Assembly: GCA_964590195.1 (NCBI GenBank) | Contig: CAZPWJ010000005.1 | Location: forward strand, 1-64,000 | Length of the DNA: 64,000 nucleotides | Source: GCA-2731375 sp964590195 | GTDB taxonomy: Bacteria; Pseudomonadota; Alphaproteobacteria; GCA-2731375 | Direction: 5' to 3' | Shown here: in pieces, positions 24,322 through 32,210 of the stretch | How the letters are laid out: every line of letters begins with the position of its first letter | How positions within the stretch are numbered: position 1 is the first letter of the stretch | Made by a program: the position numbers and the translations under genes | Notes under the pieces: model-generated | Databases searched by the model: none | What the model was told of the DNA's origin: nothing | Seen by the model: only the letters and a program-made list of their open reading frames with translations

Positions 24322-25428
24322 CTATCTCCCTAACTTCCCGGCCCTCTGCAAACCCTCCAACGCTTCGTCGCTCAACGTTTCGATCACCTGGGCCACGCTT
24401 TGCCGTTGCTTGCTCCAGGTTACGCCCTGGCCCGCCGGGGTGTGCAGCATGGGGTCGACTTCGTGTTCGTCGATGGAGGTCAGCAGATCACCAACCAGGG
24501 CATGCTGATACGGCATGGGCAGGGGGCGGGGCGCTGTCGGGGCGGCCCATTCCTCGGTCCAGGCGGAGCGGATCTGCCGTTGCGGCTTGCCGCTGCTGCC
24601 ATGGGTGATGCCGGTGTCGGCGCTGCCGGCGGCGAACAGCTTGTCCCGCAGTTTGTCGCCGATGGCGTGATCGCCACGGGCATGCTCCTCGGTGGACAAC
24701 CATGTGGTGCCCAGCCAGACGCCTTGCGCGCCCATGGCCAGAGCAGCCGCGATCTGGCTGCCGTGTCCGATACCGCCCGCCGCCAGAACCGGCAGATCGC
24801 CGGCGATCTGCACAATTTCGGGGACCAGGACCATGGTGCCGATGGTGCCCGTATGCCCGCCGGCTTCCGAGCCTTGGGCGACGATAAAGTCCAGGCCGAT
24901 ATCCTGGTAAGCCTTGAAATGCCGGGGATTGCCGATCAGGGCGCCGACTACCTTGCCCTCCGCCTTCAGGCGGCTGACCGCATCCGCCGTCAGGCCAATG
25001 CCAAAGGCGACCACGTCCACGTCCGAGGCCAGCAGGGCCTGCAGCTGCCCTTCGAAATAACTCGGTGTGCGCAGTATGGAATTGAAGAAGGTTTTCTTCG
25101 TCGCCGCCGGCACCTGATACTTTTCCGCCAGGCTGTCCACATACTGTACGTGCTCCGGCGGCAGATTGGCGCGGACCGATTCCAAGGTCTCGGATTCCGG
25201 CATGCCTTTTGGAATCATGATGTCGATGGCGAAGGGCTGGCTGCCGATCTGCTGGCGGACGGCGGCGATTTTGCCCGGCACCTTGTCGGGTGCATCATGG
25301 GCGATGCCATAGACGCCCATGCCCCCGGCCTTGGTAATGGCGGCGGTGACGTCGACACTATGGGAAAATCCCAAAATGGGGACCTCCAATCCAAGGCGTT
25401 CAGCAAAAGGGGTGGCGATCTTGGCCAT
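24322..25428 (-). CDS. Nitronate monooxygenase family protein (1 of 3)
   Basis: A 368-residue FMN TIM-barrel protein of the 2-nitropropane dioxygenase family. Signature parts are the N-terminal PILGFSHSVDVTAAITKAGGMGV, the central QGSEAGGHTGTIG with its active-site His, and the FMN phosphate loop LAAGGIGHGSQIAAALAMGA. Substrates range from nitronates to enoyl-ACP-like compounds; the true one is unknown. The start MAKIATPF follows GGGAG by eight bases. It is the last gene of a minus-strand operon with an FAH-family hydrolase (30-base gap) and an AGPS-like flavoprotein. This copy belongs to a different branch from the two at 55.7 and 60.6 kb. Confidence 0.9.
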   Translation of the reverse strand: MAKIATPFAERLGLEVPILGFSHSVDVTAAITKAGGMGVYGIAHDAPDKVPGKIAAVRQQIGSQPFAIDIMIPKGMPESETLESVRANLPPEHVQYVDSLAEKYQVPAATKKTFFNSILRTPSYFEGQLQALLASDVDVVAFGIGLTADAVSRLKAEGKVVGALIGNPRHFKAYQDIGLDFIVAQGSEAGGHTGTIGTMVLVPEIVQIAGDLPVLAAGGIGHGSQIAAALAMGAQGVWLGTTWLSTEEHARGDHAIGDKLRDKLFAAGSADTGITHGSSGKPQRQIRSAWTEEWAAPTAPRPLPMPYQHALVGDLLTSIDEHEVDPMLHTPAGQGVTWSKQRQSVAQVIETLSDEALEGLQRAGKLGR

Positions 25429-25457
25429 GGCAACTACTCCCAACAGACCCTAATCAA

Positions 25458-26303
25458 TTAGCCTTCCTCGGCCACCACGTTGTTGGCCAGGCAGCCGAGG
25501 CCGGAAATCTCCACCTCGATGCGGTCGCCGGGCTTCATCCACAGGGGCGGCTTGCGCCCGGCACCAACGCCGCTGGGGGTGCCGGTGGCGATCACATCCC
25601 CGGGGTGCAGCGGTGTGAACTGCGAAACATAGGCGATGATGTTGGGCACGGAATAAAACAACTGCTCGGTACTTTCGTCCTGCACCACATCGCCGTTCAG
25701 GCGGGTGGTCAGTTGCAGGTACATGGGATCGGGCACTTCGTCCGCCGTGGTCATCCATGGCCCGCAGGAGCCACTGTGCTGGAAGTTCTTGCCGGCGATC
25801 ACCGAATGGCCCTGAAAATCACGCAGGCTGCCATCCAGGAACGGGGCATAGCCGGCGACATGGGCCATGGCCGCGCTTTCCGCGATATGGCGGCCCGGTT
25901 TGCCAATGATGAAAGCCAGCTCGCCCTCATAGTCGAAATTGCTCGACGCCTTGGGGCAGATCACGTCCTGCTCGTGACCGACCAGGGCATCGGGCCATTT
26001 GGAAAACAGGTTCGGGTCCTTGGGAAATTCCAGGCCCATTTCCTCGGCATGCTCGCGGTAATTCAGGCCGATGCAGATGATGCGTCGGGCATTGGGGATG
26101 ACTTGCAGATAGGTAATGTCGCTCAGGGCATAATCCGCGGCCGTGCCGCTCAGGGCCGCCGCCTCGTCCAGGCCGCCGCCTTCCAGCAGGGCGCGCAGGT
26201 CGGCATATTTGCCGCCCAGACGCTGGCCCAAATCGACCACGCCATCGCCATTTACAAGGCCGTAACTGTCGCCGGCCGCCGTCCTAAAGCTCAATAGTTT
26301 CAT
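25458..26303 (-). CDS. Fumarylacetoacetate hydrolase (FAH) family protein
   Basis: A 281-residue protein of the FAH fold, metal-dependent hydrolases and decarboxylases of beta-diketo or 2-keto acids. The conserved entry motif is CIGLNYREHAEEMG. Metal ligands are expected in DYEGELAFIIGK and the nearby FLDGSLRDFQGHS, and the C-terminus has GTPSGVGAGRKPP and GDRIEVEISGLG. Typical roles are in aromatic or sugar-acid degradation (ureidoglycolate lyase-like, acylpyruvase-like). It lies 25 bases after the AGPS-like flavoprotein gene, so a shared catabolic route is likely. Confidence 0.93.
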   Translation of the reverse strand: MKLLSFRTAAGDSYGLVNGDGVVDLGQRLGGKYADLRALLEGGGLDEAAALSGTAADYALSDITYLQVIPNARRIICIGLNYREHAEEMGLEFPKDPNLFSKWPDALVGHEQDVICPKASSNFDYEGELAFIIGKPGRHIAESAAMAHVAGYAPFLDGSLRDFQGHSVIAGKNFQHSGSCGPWMTTADEVPDPMYLQLTTRLNGDVVQDESTEQLFYSVPNIIAYVSQFTPLHPGDVIATGTPSGVGAGRKPPLWMKPGDRIEVEISGLGCLANNVVAEEG

Positions 26304-26328
26304 GGTCGTTCGCTCCTATTTACTCATC

Positions 26329-27936
26329 TTATTTATGCAATGGCACAATGACGCCGGGATTTAGAATGCCGGCGGGGTCCAGCTTGTCCTTGGCGCCTTG
26401 CAGGGCCAGGCCGAAAACATCCGGGCGTTGCCGTTCATACCACGGCATATGATCCCGGCCCACGGCATGATGATGGGTAATGGTGCCGCCATTGTCGATT
26501 ACCGCGTCCGAGGCCCGGCTCTTGATTTCGTGCCATTGTTCCAGCAAGGCGCCGTGGCGGCCCAAGGCCTGATAGGTGTAATAGGGCGCCGGGCCGTCCG
26601 GGGAGGCGTGGGTGAATCGGCAGCTGACGACGCCCTTTGTGCCCGTGACCTCTTCGATGGCCTGCTCCGTCGCCGCCGTGACGTTTTCGTGGAAGCTGTG
26701 GAACCTGTCCCAGGTTATGGCGGTCTCGAACGTATCCGAGATCACCGCCGCCGAGATCAGGGCAACGCGGAAATGGGGCATCTTGATAAAGGCATTGCGC
26801 CAGGCGCCAGCGGCACCGGAGGTATTGCTGTCCTCGGCCTTGGAAGCGGCCTCGTCATATTTGCCGCCTAATTCTCTGGCAATGGCCAGGCCCCGCTCCA
26901 TCCAGGCATCCACGGCGTGATCGGCGCTTTCAAAGCCCAGCACCACCACGTCATGGCTGCCGTCGCCGGCGCCGTTTAGCATGGCTTCCATACGGTCCAG
27001 CAGGCGCACATTGGTGGGGAACAGGCCCGACTGGGTCAATTGCCGCACGGCTTCCACCGCGTCCTCGAATTTATCGAAATTGATCGCCGCCGAACGGCGC
27101 TGGTTGGGCCGGTCCTGCAAACGCACCCAAGCCTCGGTAATGATGCCGAGGGAACCTTCGGAACCAATGGCCATGCGGTCCGGGCTGGGCCCTGCGCCCG
27201 ATCCCGGCAGCCGCCGGCTTTCCATGGCCCCCGCCGGTGTCAGCATGCGGGTGCTTTCCACGAAATCGTCGATATGGGTGTAAACAGTCGCATAATGACC
27301 GCCGGAGCGGGTGGCGATCATGCCGCCCAGGGTGGCCAAATCGAAACTTTGCGGGAAATGCCGCATGGTCAGGCCATGGGCGCGCAGGCCGGCCTCGATA
27401 TCCGGGCAGCGGATGCCGCCCTGCATCCGCGCTGCGCGGGAGACCTTGTCGATTTCCAAAATTTGATTCAGGCCGGTCAGATCCAGGCTCAGGCTGCCGG
27501 AGAATTTATTGCCCACGGCAGGCTCGATGCCGCCGACAACCGTGGAACCGCCGCCGAAAGGTATCACCGCCACATTGGCGCCGGTGGCCCAATCCAGCAC
27601 CGCGTCCACGTCGTCCTCGGACTTGGCATGGGCGACGATATCCGGTGCGTTGGTGAAATTCTTGTCAGTGATGCGCACATAGTCGGGAAAGCTTTTGCCA
27701 TAGGTGTGCGTCAGGCGGTCATGATCCTTGGTCGAGCAGACCGACCCCAGCTTGGCCGGCACCTCGACGCGCGGGTTGTGCAGATCGATCTGATCCGGGG
27801 TCGGAATGGGGATTCTTTCAAAGCCGTCCACGCCGAAACGCCCGGCGTAATTGTCCAGCACCATTTTTTCTTCGTCCAGGGTCAGGCCATCGCCCTCGAA
27901 ACCCCAACCAAAGAATTTCGGCTGTCGATCCACCAT
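26329..27936 (-). CDS. FAD-linked oxidase resembling alkyl-DHAP synthase
   Basis: A 535-residue flavoprotein of the VAO/PCMH type. The FAD-binding half has VAVIPFGGGSTVVGGIEP and later FDLATLGGMIATRSGGHYA. The N-terminal FFGWGFEGD and the C-terminal HHHAVGRDHMPWYERQRPD are features of alkyldihydroxyacetonephosphate synthase (AGPS) relatives, in which the His cluster helps catalysis. Bacterial homologues are often annotated simply as FAD-binding oxidase or glycolate oxidase-like. The start MVDRQPKFF is preceded by CAGGGAG; a TTG seven codons earlier is the alternative. It heads an operon with FAH and nitronate monooxygenase genes, which argues for catabolism rather than ether-lipid synthesis. 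Confidence 0.88.
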   Translation of the reverse strand: MVDRQPKFFGWGFEGDGLTLDEEKMVLDNYAGRFGVDGFERIPIPTPDQIDLHNPRVEVPAKLGSVCSTKDHDRLTHTYGKSFPDYVRITDKNFTNAPDIVAHAKSEDDVDAVLDWATGANVAVIPFGGGSTVVGGIEPAVGNKFSGSLSLDLTGLNQILEIDKVSRAARMQGGIRCPDIEAGLRAHGLTMRHFPQSFDLATLGGMIATRSGGHYATVYTHIDDFVESTRMLTPAGAMESRRLPGSGAGPSPDRMAIGSEGSLGIITEAWVRLQDRPNQRRSAAINFDKFEDAVEAVRQLTQSGLFPTNVRLLDRMEAMLNGAGDGSHDVVVLGFESADHAVDAWMERGLAIARELGGKYDEAASKAEDSNTSGAAGAWRNAFIKMPHFRVALISAAVISDTFETAITWDRFHSFHENVTAATEQAIEEVTGTKGVVSCRFTHASPDGPAPYYTYQALGRHGALLEQWHEIKSRASDAVIDNGGTITHHHAVGRDHMPWYERQRPDVFGLALQGAKDKLDPAGILNPGVIVPLHK

Positions 27937-28104
27937 TCGCAAAACTCCCTGACTCAAATACGCACCGAGCCTATTTCAGCACGCGCCGGGCCGGGGGGCT
28001 AGACGTTTCCGTGCTGTCTTGAAGCATTTAGAGCTGCCGGCAGGTTCTGGTCACATTTCAAGGCCGGGCCACGGCGGAGAGGTTGCGGAACTCCCAGACC
28101 TTCC

Positions 28105-28395
28105 TCAATGCCGGGAGAGAGCAAGTACCGATAGAGCTACGCAATTCTCATTAGCCACGAACCCAGTCTCTCGAGCCTCAGATGGCTCCATTACAAGTAC
28201 GTCTAGAGGTAGCTCACGCCCTGCTACAGCCAGTTGTCGCTTCAAACGCGACATTTTTTTCCCCGGTGGACCAACGATCAAAATATCAATATCGCAGCCT
28301 ACGCCGTGAAGAGATGATCCAAACATGTACGATTCGAAGTCACTAAGTGCGTCGCATTTGTCTATGAGGTGGGCCGCAATTTCGGTAGCCTTCAT
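28105..28395 (-). CDS. Minimal nucleotidyltransferase (Pol-beta fold), third gene of HNH cassette
   Basis: A 96-residue protein of the minimal nucleotidyltransferase type. The glycine-serine loop is GSSLHGVG (Gly26-Ser27). The catalytic carboxylates are Asp35 and Asp37 in CDIDILIVG, and a third Asp65 is in LPLDVLVM, so all three metal-binding residues are present. Such proteins occur as antitoxin or AMPylating partners (MNT) of HEPN toxins and in other defence modules. Here no HEPN gene is adjacent; the partners are an unknown protein and an HNH nuclease. Its ATG overlaps the stop of the middle gene by one base (TAATG). Base composition is lower in GC than the surrounding chromosome. Enzyme fold is well supported; role is unknown. 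Confidence 0.82.
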   Translation of the reverse strand: MKATEIAAHLIDKCDALSDFESYMFGSSLHGVGCDIDILIVGPPGKKMSRLKRQLAVAGRELPLDVLVMEPSEARETGFVANENCVALSVLALSRH

Positions 28396-29036
28396 TAGCC
28401 GCCTTTCATGTACATTTTCAGTTCTTCCCATTTCACAACCTCACACCCGAGTTCATGCCCTGCGTCCCGTGCGGCTTGCGTTGGATTTCCGTTCGGATTG
28501 ATGTTCCAGATAATATCAACGGGACCAAACATGTCCCAAAAACTGCGAACAGCATCCGCGGTAGGCTCGTACTCGGCAATCATCCCCAACCTGATTGAGC
28601 GACCGTTCTTGAGGCCAAGATGGTAAACTCGGTCGAATTCCCGAACGACATTGGTTACAACACCGTATTGCCGGAGCAATCTGTGTGAGAATGCATACAC
28701 CTTATGCGAAGCGGTTCTTGCGTTTCCCTCGCTAGCTGCTGAAGTTAAAGTCCCGAAGCTTCCCCAACCCATTCCGTTATCTTCAAGGTAGGAAATCGCT
28801 CCACCTTCCCAGACACAGGATGTCCGAAACCCGCAGAGGAAGTGCATGTCGGGTTCTTCTTCGTGATATTGCGCGGCGATGCTTCTATCGATCAACTCCG
28901 ATGCCGAGATCACCGCAAGTACGTCTGGCTTATCTGGAGTGGAAATCTTGACCGTCTCACCGTGCAGGTGTTCGGCTGTTGCTGACCCACCATGATTATT
29001 AAAGTTCTTAAGAGCATAGGCTATCTGCCAAGTCAT
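28395..29036 (-). CDS. Unrecognised protein, middle gene of HNH cassette
   Basis: A 213-residue soluble protein that I do not recognise. It starts MTWQIAYALKNFNNHGG at an ATG overlapping the HNH stop (ATGA), so it is translationally coupled. Visible parts are a strand-rich first half (VLAVISASELIDRSIAAQYH; a Cys-containing FLCGFRTSCVWEGGAISYL) and a second half with alternating strands and helices (YHLGLKNGRSIRLGMIAEY; FWDMFGPVDIIWNINPNG; HELGCEVVKWEEL). The latter suggests an alpha/beta fold, possibly Rossmann-like or nuclease-like, but no diagnostic motif was found. No membrane helix or signal peptide is seen. It is flanked tightly by a nuclease and a nucleotidyltransferase, and probably works with them. 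Confidence 0.75.
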   Translation of the reverse strand: MTWQIAYALKNFNNHGGSATAEHLHGETVKISTPDKPDVLAVISASELIDRSIAAQYHEEEPDMHFLCGFRTSCVWEGGAISYLEDNGMGWGSFGTLTSAASEGNARTASHKVYAFSHRLLRQYGVVTNVVREFDRVYHLGLKNGRSIRLGMIAEYEPTADAVRSFWDMFGPVDIIWNINPNGNPTQAARDAGHELGCEVVKWEELKMYMKGG

Positions 29037-29725
29037 GTAAGAATGCTCTCCAGTTCCACAGGGAAGCGGATGCCGTTCCCTGGCACATCGCAAATGTGTC
29101 GCTCGGCGAGGCCTCTTATGTGCTCCTTGTATTCGGCAAATGCCTTCTGCTCATCGTCAGTCAGAAGATGAAGATTAGTCTCGATTATCGATTGTATAAG
29201 AAAATGATTCGGCAAAATGACACTTCTCATCCTTTGCGACCAGATTCGAGAAGCCTCAGATTCCGGATCATACTCGAAAGCCGAGCCGTCTACGGGTGCG
29301 ATCTTCCCCCAAATAGCTTTGTTCTCGGCCATTCGCGCCGCCACGGCCCTCCTGGCTTCATCACGGCTATTGTAGACTATGATGCCCTGTTTACGAGCCA
29401 AGTTTGCCAGATGATCCCGCTTCCAACCAAGCAGCACGTTGCGAGGATAGGCGTCGGGGTCTTTGTCAATAATGGTATGACAAGTAGGACACAATAAGAT
29501 CAGGTTGTCGAAAGTATTCGGACCGAAGTTCTCATCGGGCCGTTCCTTATGGCGAGGCCCCATCCTCCCCTGTGGGATCAAATGCGCCATCTCAGCGATA
29601 TGTTTGTCACCGCCCATCTCCGCGGGATAAAGAGGCTGAAGGCAATTGGGATTCTGACAGTGACCTGCGGCAGCTGAAAACAAACGCAGTTTGGTATCCG
29701 TGGGTATATTCTTACGTTCTGCCAT
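29033..29725 (-). CDS. HNH endonuclease, first gene of three-gene cassette
   Basis: A 230-residue protein with an N-terminal HNH nuclease domain (about 10-110). A zinc site is formed by CQNPNC (Cys23, Cys28) and CPTCH (Cys79, Cys82). The nuclease residues are His48 in EMAHLIPQG, Asn74 in DNLILLCPTC and His83. The layout, with NTFDNLILLCPTCHTIIDKD, closely resembles HNH domains of CBASS and other anti-phage effectors. The C-terminal half (about 115-230) is helical, of unknown type, and may sense or bind partners. The start MAERKNI was preferred; one six codons earlier is possible. It overlaps the next gene by four bases. Confidence 0.88.
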   Translation of the reverse strand: MAERKNIPTDTKLRLFSAAAGHCQNPNCLQPLYPAEMGGDKHIAEMAHLIPQGRMGPRHKERPDENFGPNTFDNLILLCPTCHTIIDKDPDAYPRNVLLGWKRDHLANLARKQGIIVYNSRDEARRAVAARMAENKAIWGKIAPVDGSAFEYDPESEASRIWSQRMRSVILPNHFLIQSIIETNLHLLTDDEQKAFAEYKEHIRGLAERHICDVPGNGIRFPVELESILT

Positions 29726-29787
29726 TATCCCATAATGCATCAAACACCATTGTGCTCAACCTGTTATGGGCCGATTCCATGTATTGG

Positions 29788-29845
29788 GTACTTTAAGTGC
29801 GCTTGGGAGTTCTGGGGACGCCATGCTCAATTCTGAAAATCCAGA
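29788..29845. mobile_element. Possible scar of a RAYT/IS200-like element end
   Basis: The intergenic stretch upstream of the HNH gene contains GTGCGCTTGGGAGTTCTGG followed by GGACGCCATGCTCAATTCTG. From memory this resembles the terminal sequence (AATTx...GTGTCCCCAGAACT type) often flanking REP-associated tyrosine transposase genes in Proteobacteria. There is no transposase gene and no second copy that I could find in the window, so this is at most a remnant. It is listed because it sits at the boundary of the foreign-looking HNH cassette. Confidence 0.25.
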
Positions 29846-29863
29846 CTCAGGCGCAATCGCCAC

Positions 29864-30736
29864 CTAACCCTCGACGTAATTAAATCGAAACGCATCACCC
29901 TCGGTCACCACGTGGCCGATGGAGGGCGAGGGGAAATGTGCCGTCAGGACCAATTGCCCGCTTTCGGCATTGCTGGCCAGGAAGTGGCGGCGGGTTTGGC
30001 GGGCCTGTTCCGGGTCGGCGTCGAAGACCGGGCTCCATTCGGGATGCACGCATTGGATGGGGCTGTGGATCAGGTCGCCGCACATCACCGCACTTTGGCC
30101 GTTCGATGTCAGGTTGACCGCCACATGGCCCGGCGTGTGGCCGATGGTGGGCTGCAGCCAGACATTGTCGTCCAGGGCGAAGTCCATATCCACCAATTGG
30201 GCCAGGCCGGCCTCCACGATCGGTAGGGCGCTTTCCTGAAAGATGATGTCGTTGCGGGTCTCGGCGGCGGCGTATTCGGCCTTGGAAAAGATGTATTTGG
30301 CATTGGGGAATGTGGGCACCCAGCGGCCATCCACCAACGTGGTATTCCAGCCGCAATGGTCCGCATGCAGATGAGTGCAAAAGACATAGTCGATGGCCTC
30401 TGGCTGCAACCCGGCGGCGCGCAGATTGTTCAGCCAGGTCTGGTCCGTGCGCTGAAACCATTGCGGGCGGTGGGTGATGCCCTTGCCGCAGCCGATGCAG
30501 GTATCGATCAGGATGGTGTGATGCTTCGTGCGCACCAGATAGCTTTGGAACGGCAGGATCAGCATGCCTGTTTCAGGGTCCATGGCCCTGGGTTCCAGCC
30601 AATGGCGGTGCGGTGCCAGGGCCTCGGGCGTGGCTTCCACGAAGGTCTCGTGGGGCACGAAGAACGGCACTTCTTCCTCGATAATGCGCTGTACCGCGAT
30701 ATCGCCCACCATTAGACTTGGCATTAGGCCTGACAT
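29864..30736 (-). CDS. MBL-fold metallo-hydrolase
   Basis: A 290-residue metallo-beta-lactamase-fold hydrolase. The metal motif is CTHLHADHCGWN (HxHxDH), with additional ligands in GHTPGHVAVNL and CGDLIHSP. N-acyl-homoserine lactonases and many unassigned hydrolases share this form, for example LLVRTKHHTILIDTCIGCGKG-like openings. The substrate cannot be predicted. The start MSGLMPSL is preceded by AGAGGAAA; upstream codons lack a ribosome site. It is the last gene of a four-gene minus-strand operon, 17 bases after threonine aldolase. Confidence 0.9.
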   Translation of the reverse strand: MSGLMPSLMVGDIAVQRIIEEEVPFFVPHETFVEATPEALAPHRHWLEPRAMDPETGMLILPFQSYLVRTKHHTILIDTCIGCGKGITHRPQWFQRTDQTWLNNLRAAGLQPEAIDYVFCTHLHADHCGWNTTLVDGRWVPTFPNAKYIFSKAEYAAAETRNDIIFQESALPIVEAGLAQLVDMDFALDDNVWLQPTIGHTPGHVAVNLTSNGQSAVMCGDLIHSPIQCVHPEWSPVFDADPEQARQTRRHFLASNAESGQLVLTAHFPSPSIGHVVTEGDAFRFNYVEG

Positions 30737-30753
30737 GGTTTCGTTTCCTCTCG

Positions 30754-31779
30754 CTACGCCGCGTTTTGGGCAATTTCCAAGGCCCGGGCCACATCGTCCG
30801 GGTCCGTGTTGAAGGCGCAGACAAAGCGCGCCTGGCCGTCGGTGCCCCAACGGTGAAAGTTGGCGCCGCCCGCCTCCAGGGCGCCAAGGACCGCCTCGGG
30901 CAGATAGATGAAGATCTCGTTGGCCTGCACCGCGTGGGCCAGCCTAGCGCCGTCCAGGGCGGCCAGGCCCTGGGATAATTCCGCCGCGCGGGCATTGGCG
31001 TGGCGGGCGTTCGCCAGCCACAGATCATCGCGCAGATAGGCCGCCAACTGGGCCGAGAGGAACCGCATCTTGGAAAACAGATGGCCGCCGCGCTTGCGCC
31101 GATAAAGGAAATCGCCGGCGGCGTCTGGGTCAAAAAAGATCACCGCCTCCGCCGCCATGGCGCCGTTCTTGGTGGCGCCGAACGACAGCACATCGATGCC
31201 CGCCTTCCAGGTCGCCTCCGCCGGGCTGCAGCCAAGGTGGGCTAACGCATTGGCAAAGCGCGCGCCGTCCATATGCACGGACAGGCCCGCATCGTGGGCG
31301 ATGGCGGCCAGGGCGGCGACCTCGTCGGGAGCATAGGCGGTGCCGGCCTCGGTCGCCTGGGTCAACGATATGGCGGTTGGTTGTGAATGGTGCTGCACGC
31401 CGAAACCGGCGCCGGCGACGGCGGCGGCCAGGGTCGCGGCCTCGATCTTGCCATGTTCGCCGTCCAGCAGGGCCAGCTTGGCCCCGCCCGAGAACAATTC
31501 CGGCGCGCCGGCCTCGTCCTCCTCGATATGGGCATTGCGGTGGCAATAAATCTGGCCCCAGGGCGGCGTCAGGGCGGAAAGTGCGAGGGCATTGGCGGCG
31601 GTGCCCGTGGCCACGGGGAAGACCGCCAGCTCCCGCTCGAACAGATCGGTAAAGGCCGCTTCGGCGGCCTTGGTTACAGGGTCGTCGCCATAGGCCATGG
31701 CGTGGCCTTCGTTGGCGGCGGCCAGGGCGGCCATGATCTGCGGCGCCACGCCCGTGGCATTGTCGGAGGAGAAGTTCAT
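30754..31779 (-). CDS. ltaE: Low-specificity L-threonine aldolase
   Basis: A 341-residue PLP enzyme of the beta-eliminating lyase family (GLY1/LtaE) that cleaves L-threonine or allo-threonine to glycine and acetaldehyde. The N-terminal FSSDNATGVAPQIMAAL is the family hallmark. PLP contacts include HMDGARFANAL with the cofactor-binding Asp and Arg. The Schiff-base lysine is in SFGATKNGAM. Length is normal. It lies in a four-gene operon between a JAMM protease-like gene (8-base gap) and an MBL hydrolase. Close homologues may act on other beta-hydroxy amino acids, such as phenylserine. Confidence 0.93.
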   Translation of the reverse strand: MNFSSDNATGVAPQIMAALAAANEGHAMAYGDDPVTKAAEAAFTDLFERELAVFPVATGTAANALALSALTPPWGQIYCHRNAHIEEDEAGAPELFSGGAKLALLDGEHGKIEAATLAAAVAGAGFGVQHHSQPTAISLTQATEAGTAYAPDEVAALAAIAHDAGLSVHMDGARFANALAHLGCSPAEATWKAGIDVLSFGATKNGAMAAEAVIFFDPDAAGDFLYRRKRGGHLFSKMRFLSAQLAAYLRDDLWLANARHANARAAELSQGLAALDGARLAHAVQANEIFIYLPEAVLGALEAGGANFHRWGTDGQARFVCAFNTDPDDVARALEIAQNAA

Positions 31780-31787
31780 CTTGTTAC

Positions 31788-32210
31788 CTATAGCTCATCA
31801 CGTAATTCGATTTCATCGAAGCCGCCGCAATCGGCCCAGGGCATGAAGGCGGCGATTTCGTCCATCTGGCCACTTTTCACCGAGGCGATCAACCAGACCA
31901 GGTCGGCCTCGTATATACCGGCGCGGTCGGTTTTCGAAGGCCGGGCGGCGCCGTCCGGGTGGCTGTGATAGTGGCCCAGTATTTGTTCCGTGCCTGATCT
32001 CGCCGCCTTTTGCAGGCGCAGGCGCAGGCCGGGATCGATGGCGAAGCGATGGCTGGGTTCATCCGCCACGTTGGTGGAGGCCACGGCCTGGGAGACGACC
32101 ATGTCTTCGCCCTGCCTTTGTCCGAGCAGCAAGCCGCAGGCTTCATTCGGATAGTCTGCCGCCGCATGGCTGGCGATGGCGGCGCGCGGTTCGCTGGGCA
32201 GGATGATCAC
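31788..32210 (-). CDS. JAMM/MPN-type metalloprotease
   Basis: A 140-residue prokaryotic JAMM protein (Mov34/MPN/PAD-1). The catalytic glutamate is in YPNEACGLLLGQ. The zinc motif GHYHSHPDGAARPSKTD matches HxHPxG(x)PSxxD. Known relatives release ubiquitin-like or sulfur-carrier proteins, for example in cysteine or thiamine-type sulfur transfer. No ubiquitin-like gene is adjacent here. Translation starts at GTG within GTGA, overlapping the stop of the DUF6476-like gene by four bases, so the two are coupled. It is followed by threonine aldolase. Confidence 0.9.
   Translation of the reverse strand: MIILPSEPRAAIASHAAADYPNEACGLLLGQRQGEDMVVSQAVASTNVADEPSHRFAIDPGLRLRLQKAARSGTEQILGHYHSHPDGAARPSKTDRAGIYEADLVWLIASVKSGQMDEIAAFMPWADCGGFDEIELRDEL

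Noticed and set aside
24307..24323. Inverted repeat AGGGT/ACCCT over the stops of convergent genes as a terminator
   Set aside because: The stem is only five base pairs and no T-run follows on either strand.
28105..29036. Calling the nucleotidyltransferase pair a MNT-HEPN toxin-antitoxin
   Set aside because: The neighbouring protein lacks the HEPN RX4-6H motif and is not all-helical by eye, so the standard pairing is not supported.
27990..29865. Direct repeats or a tRNA flanking the HNH cassette as integration marks
   Set aside because: Only a 7-base word (GTTCTGG) recurs on the two sides and no tRNA-like TTCGANTCC element was found; not enough to call an attachment site.
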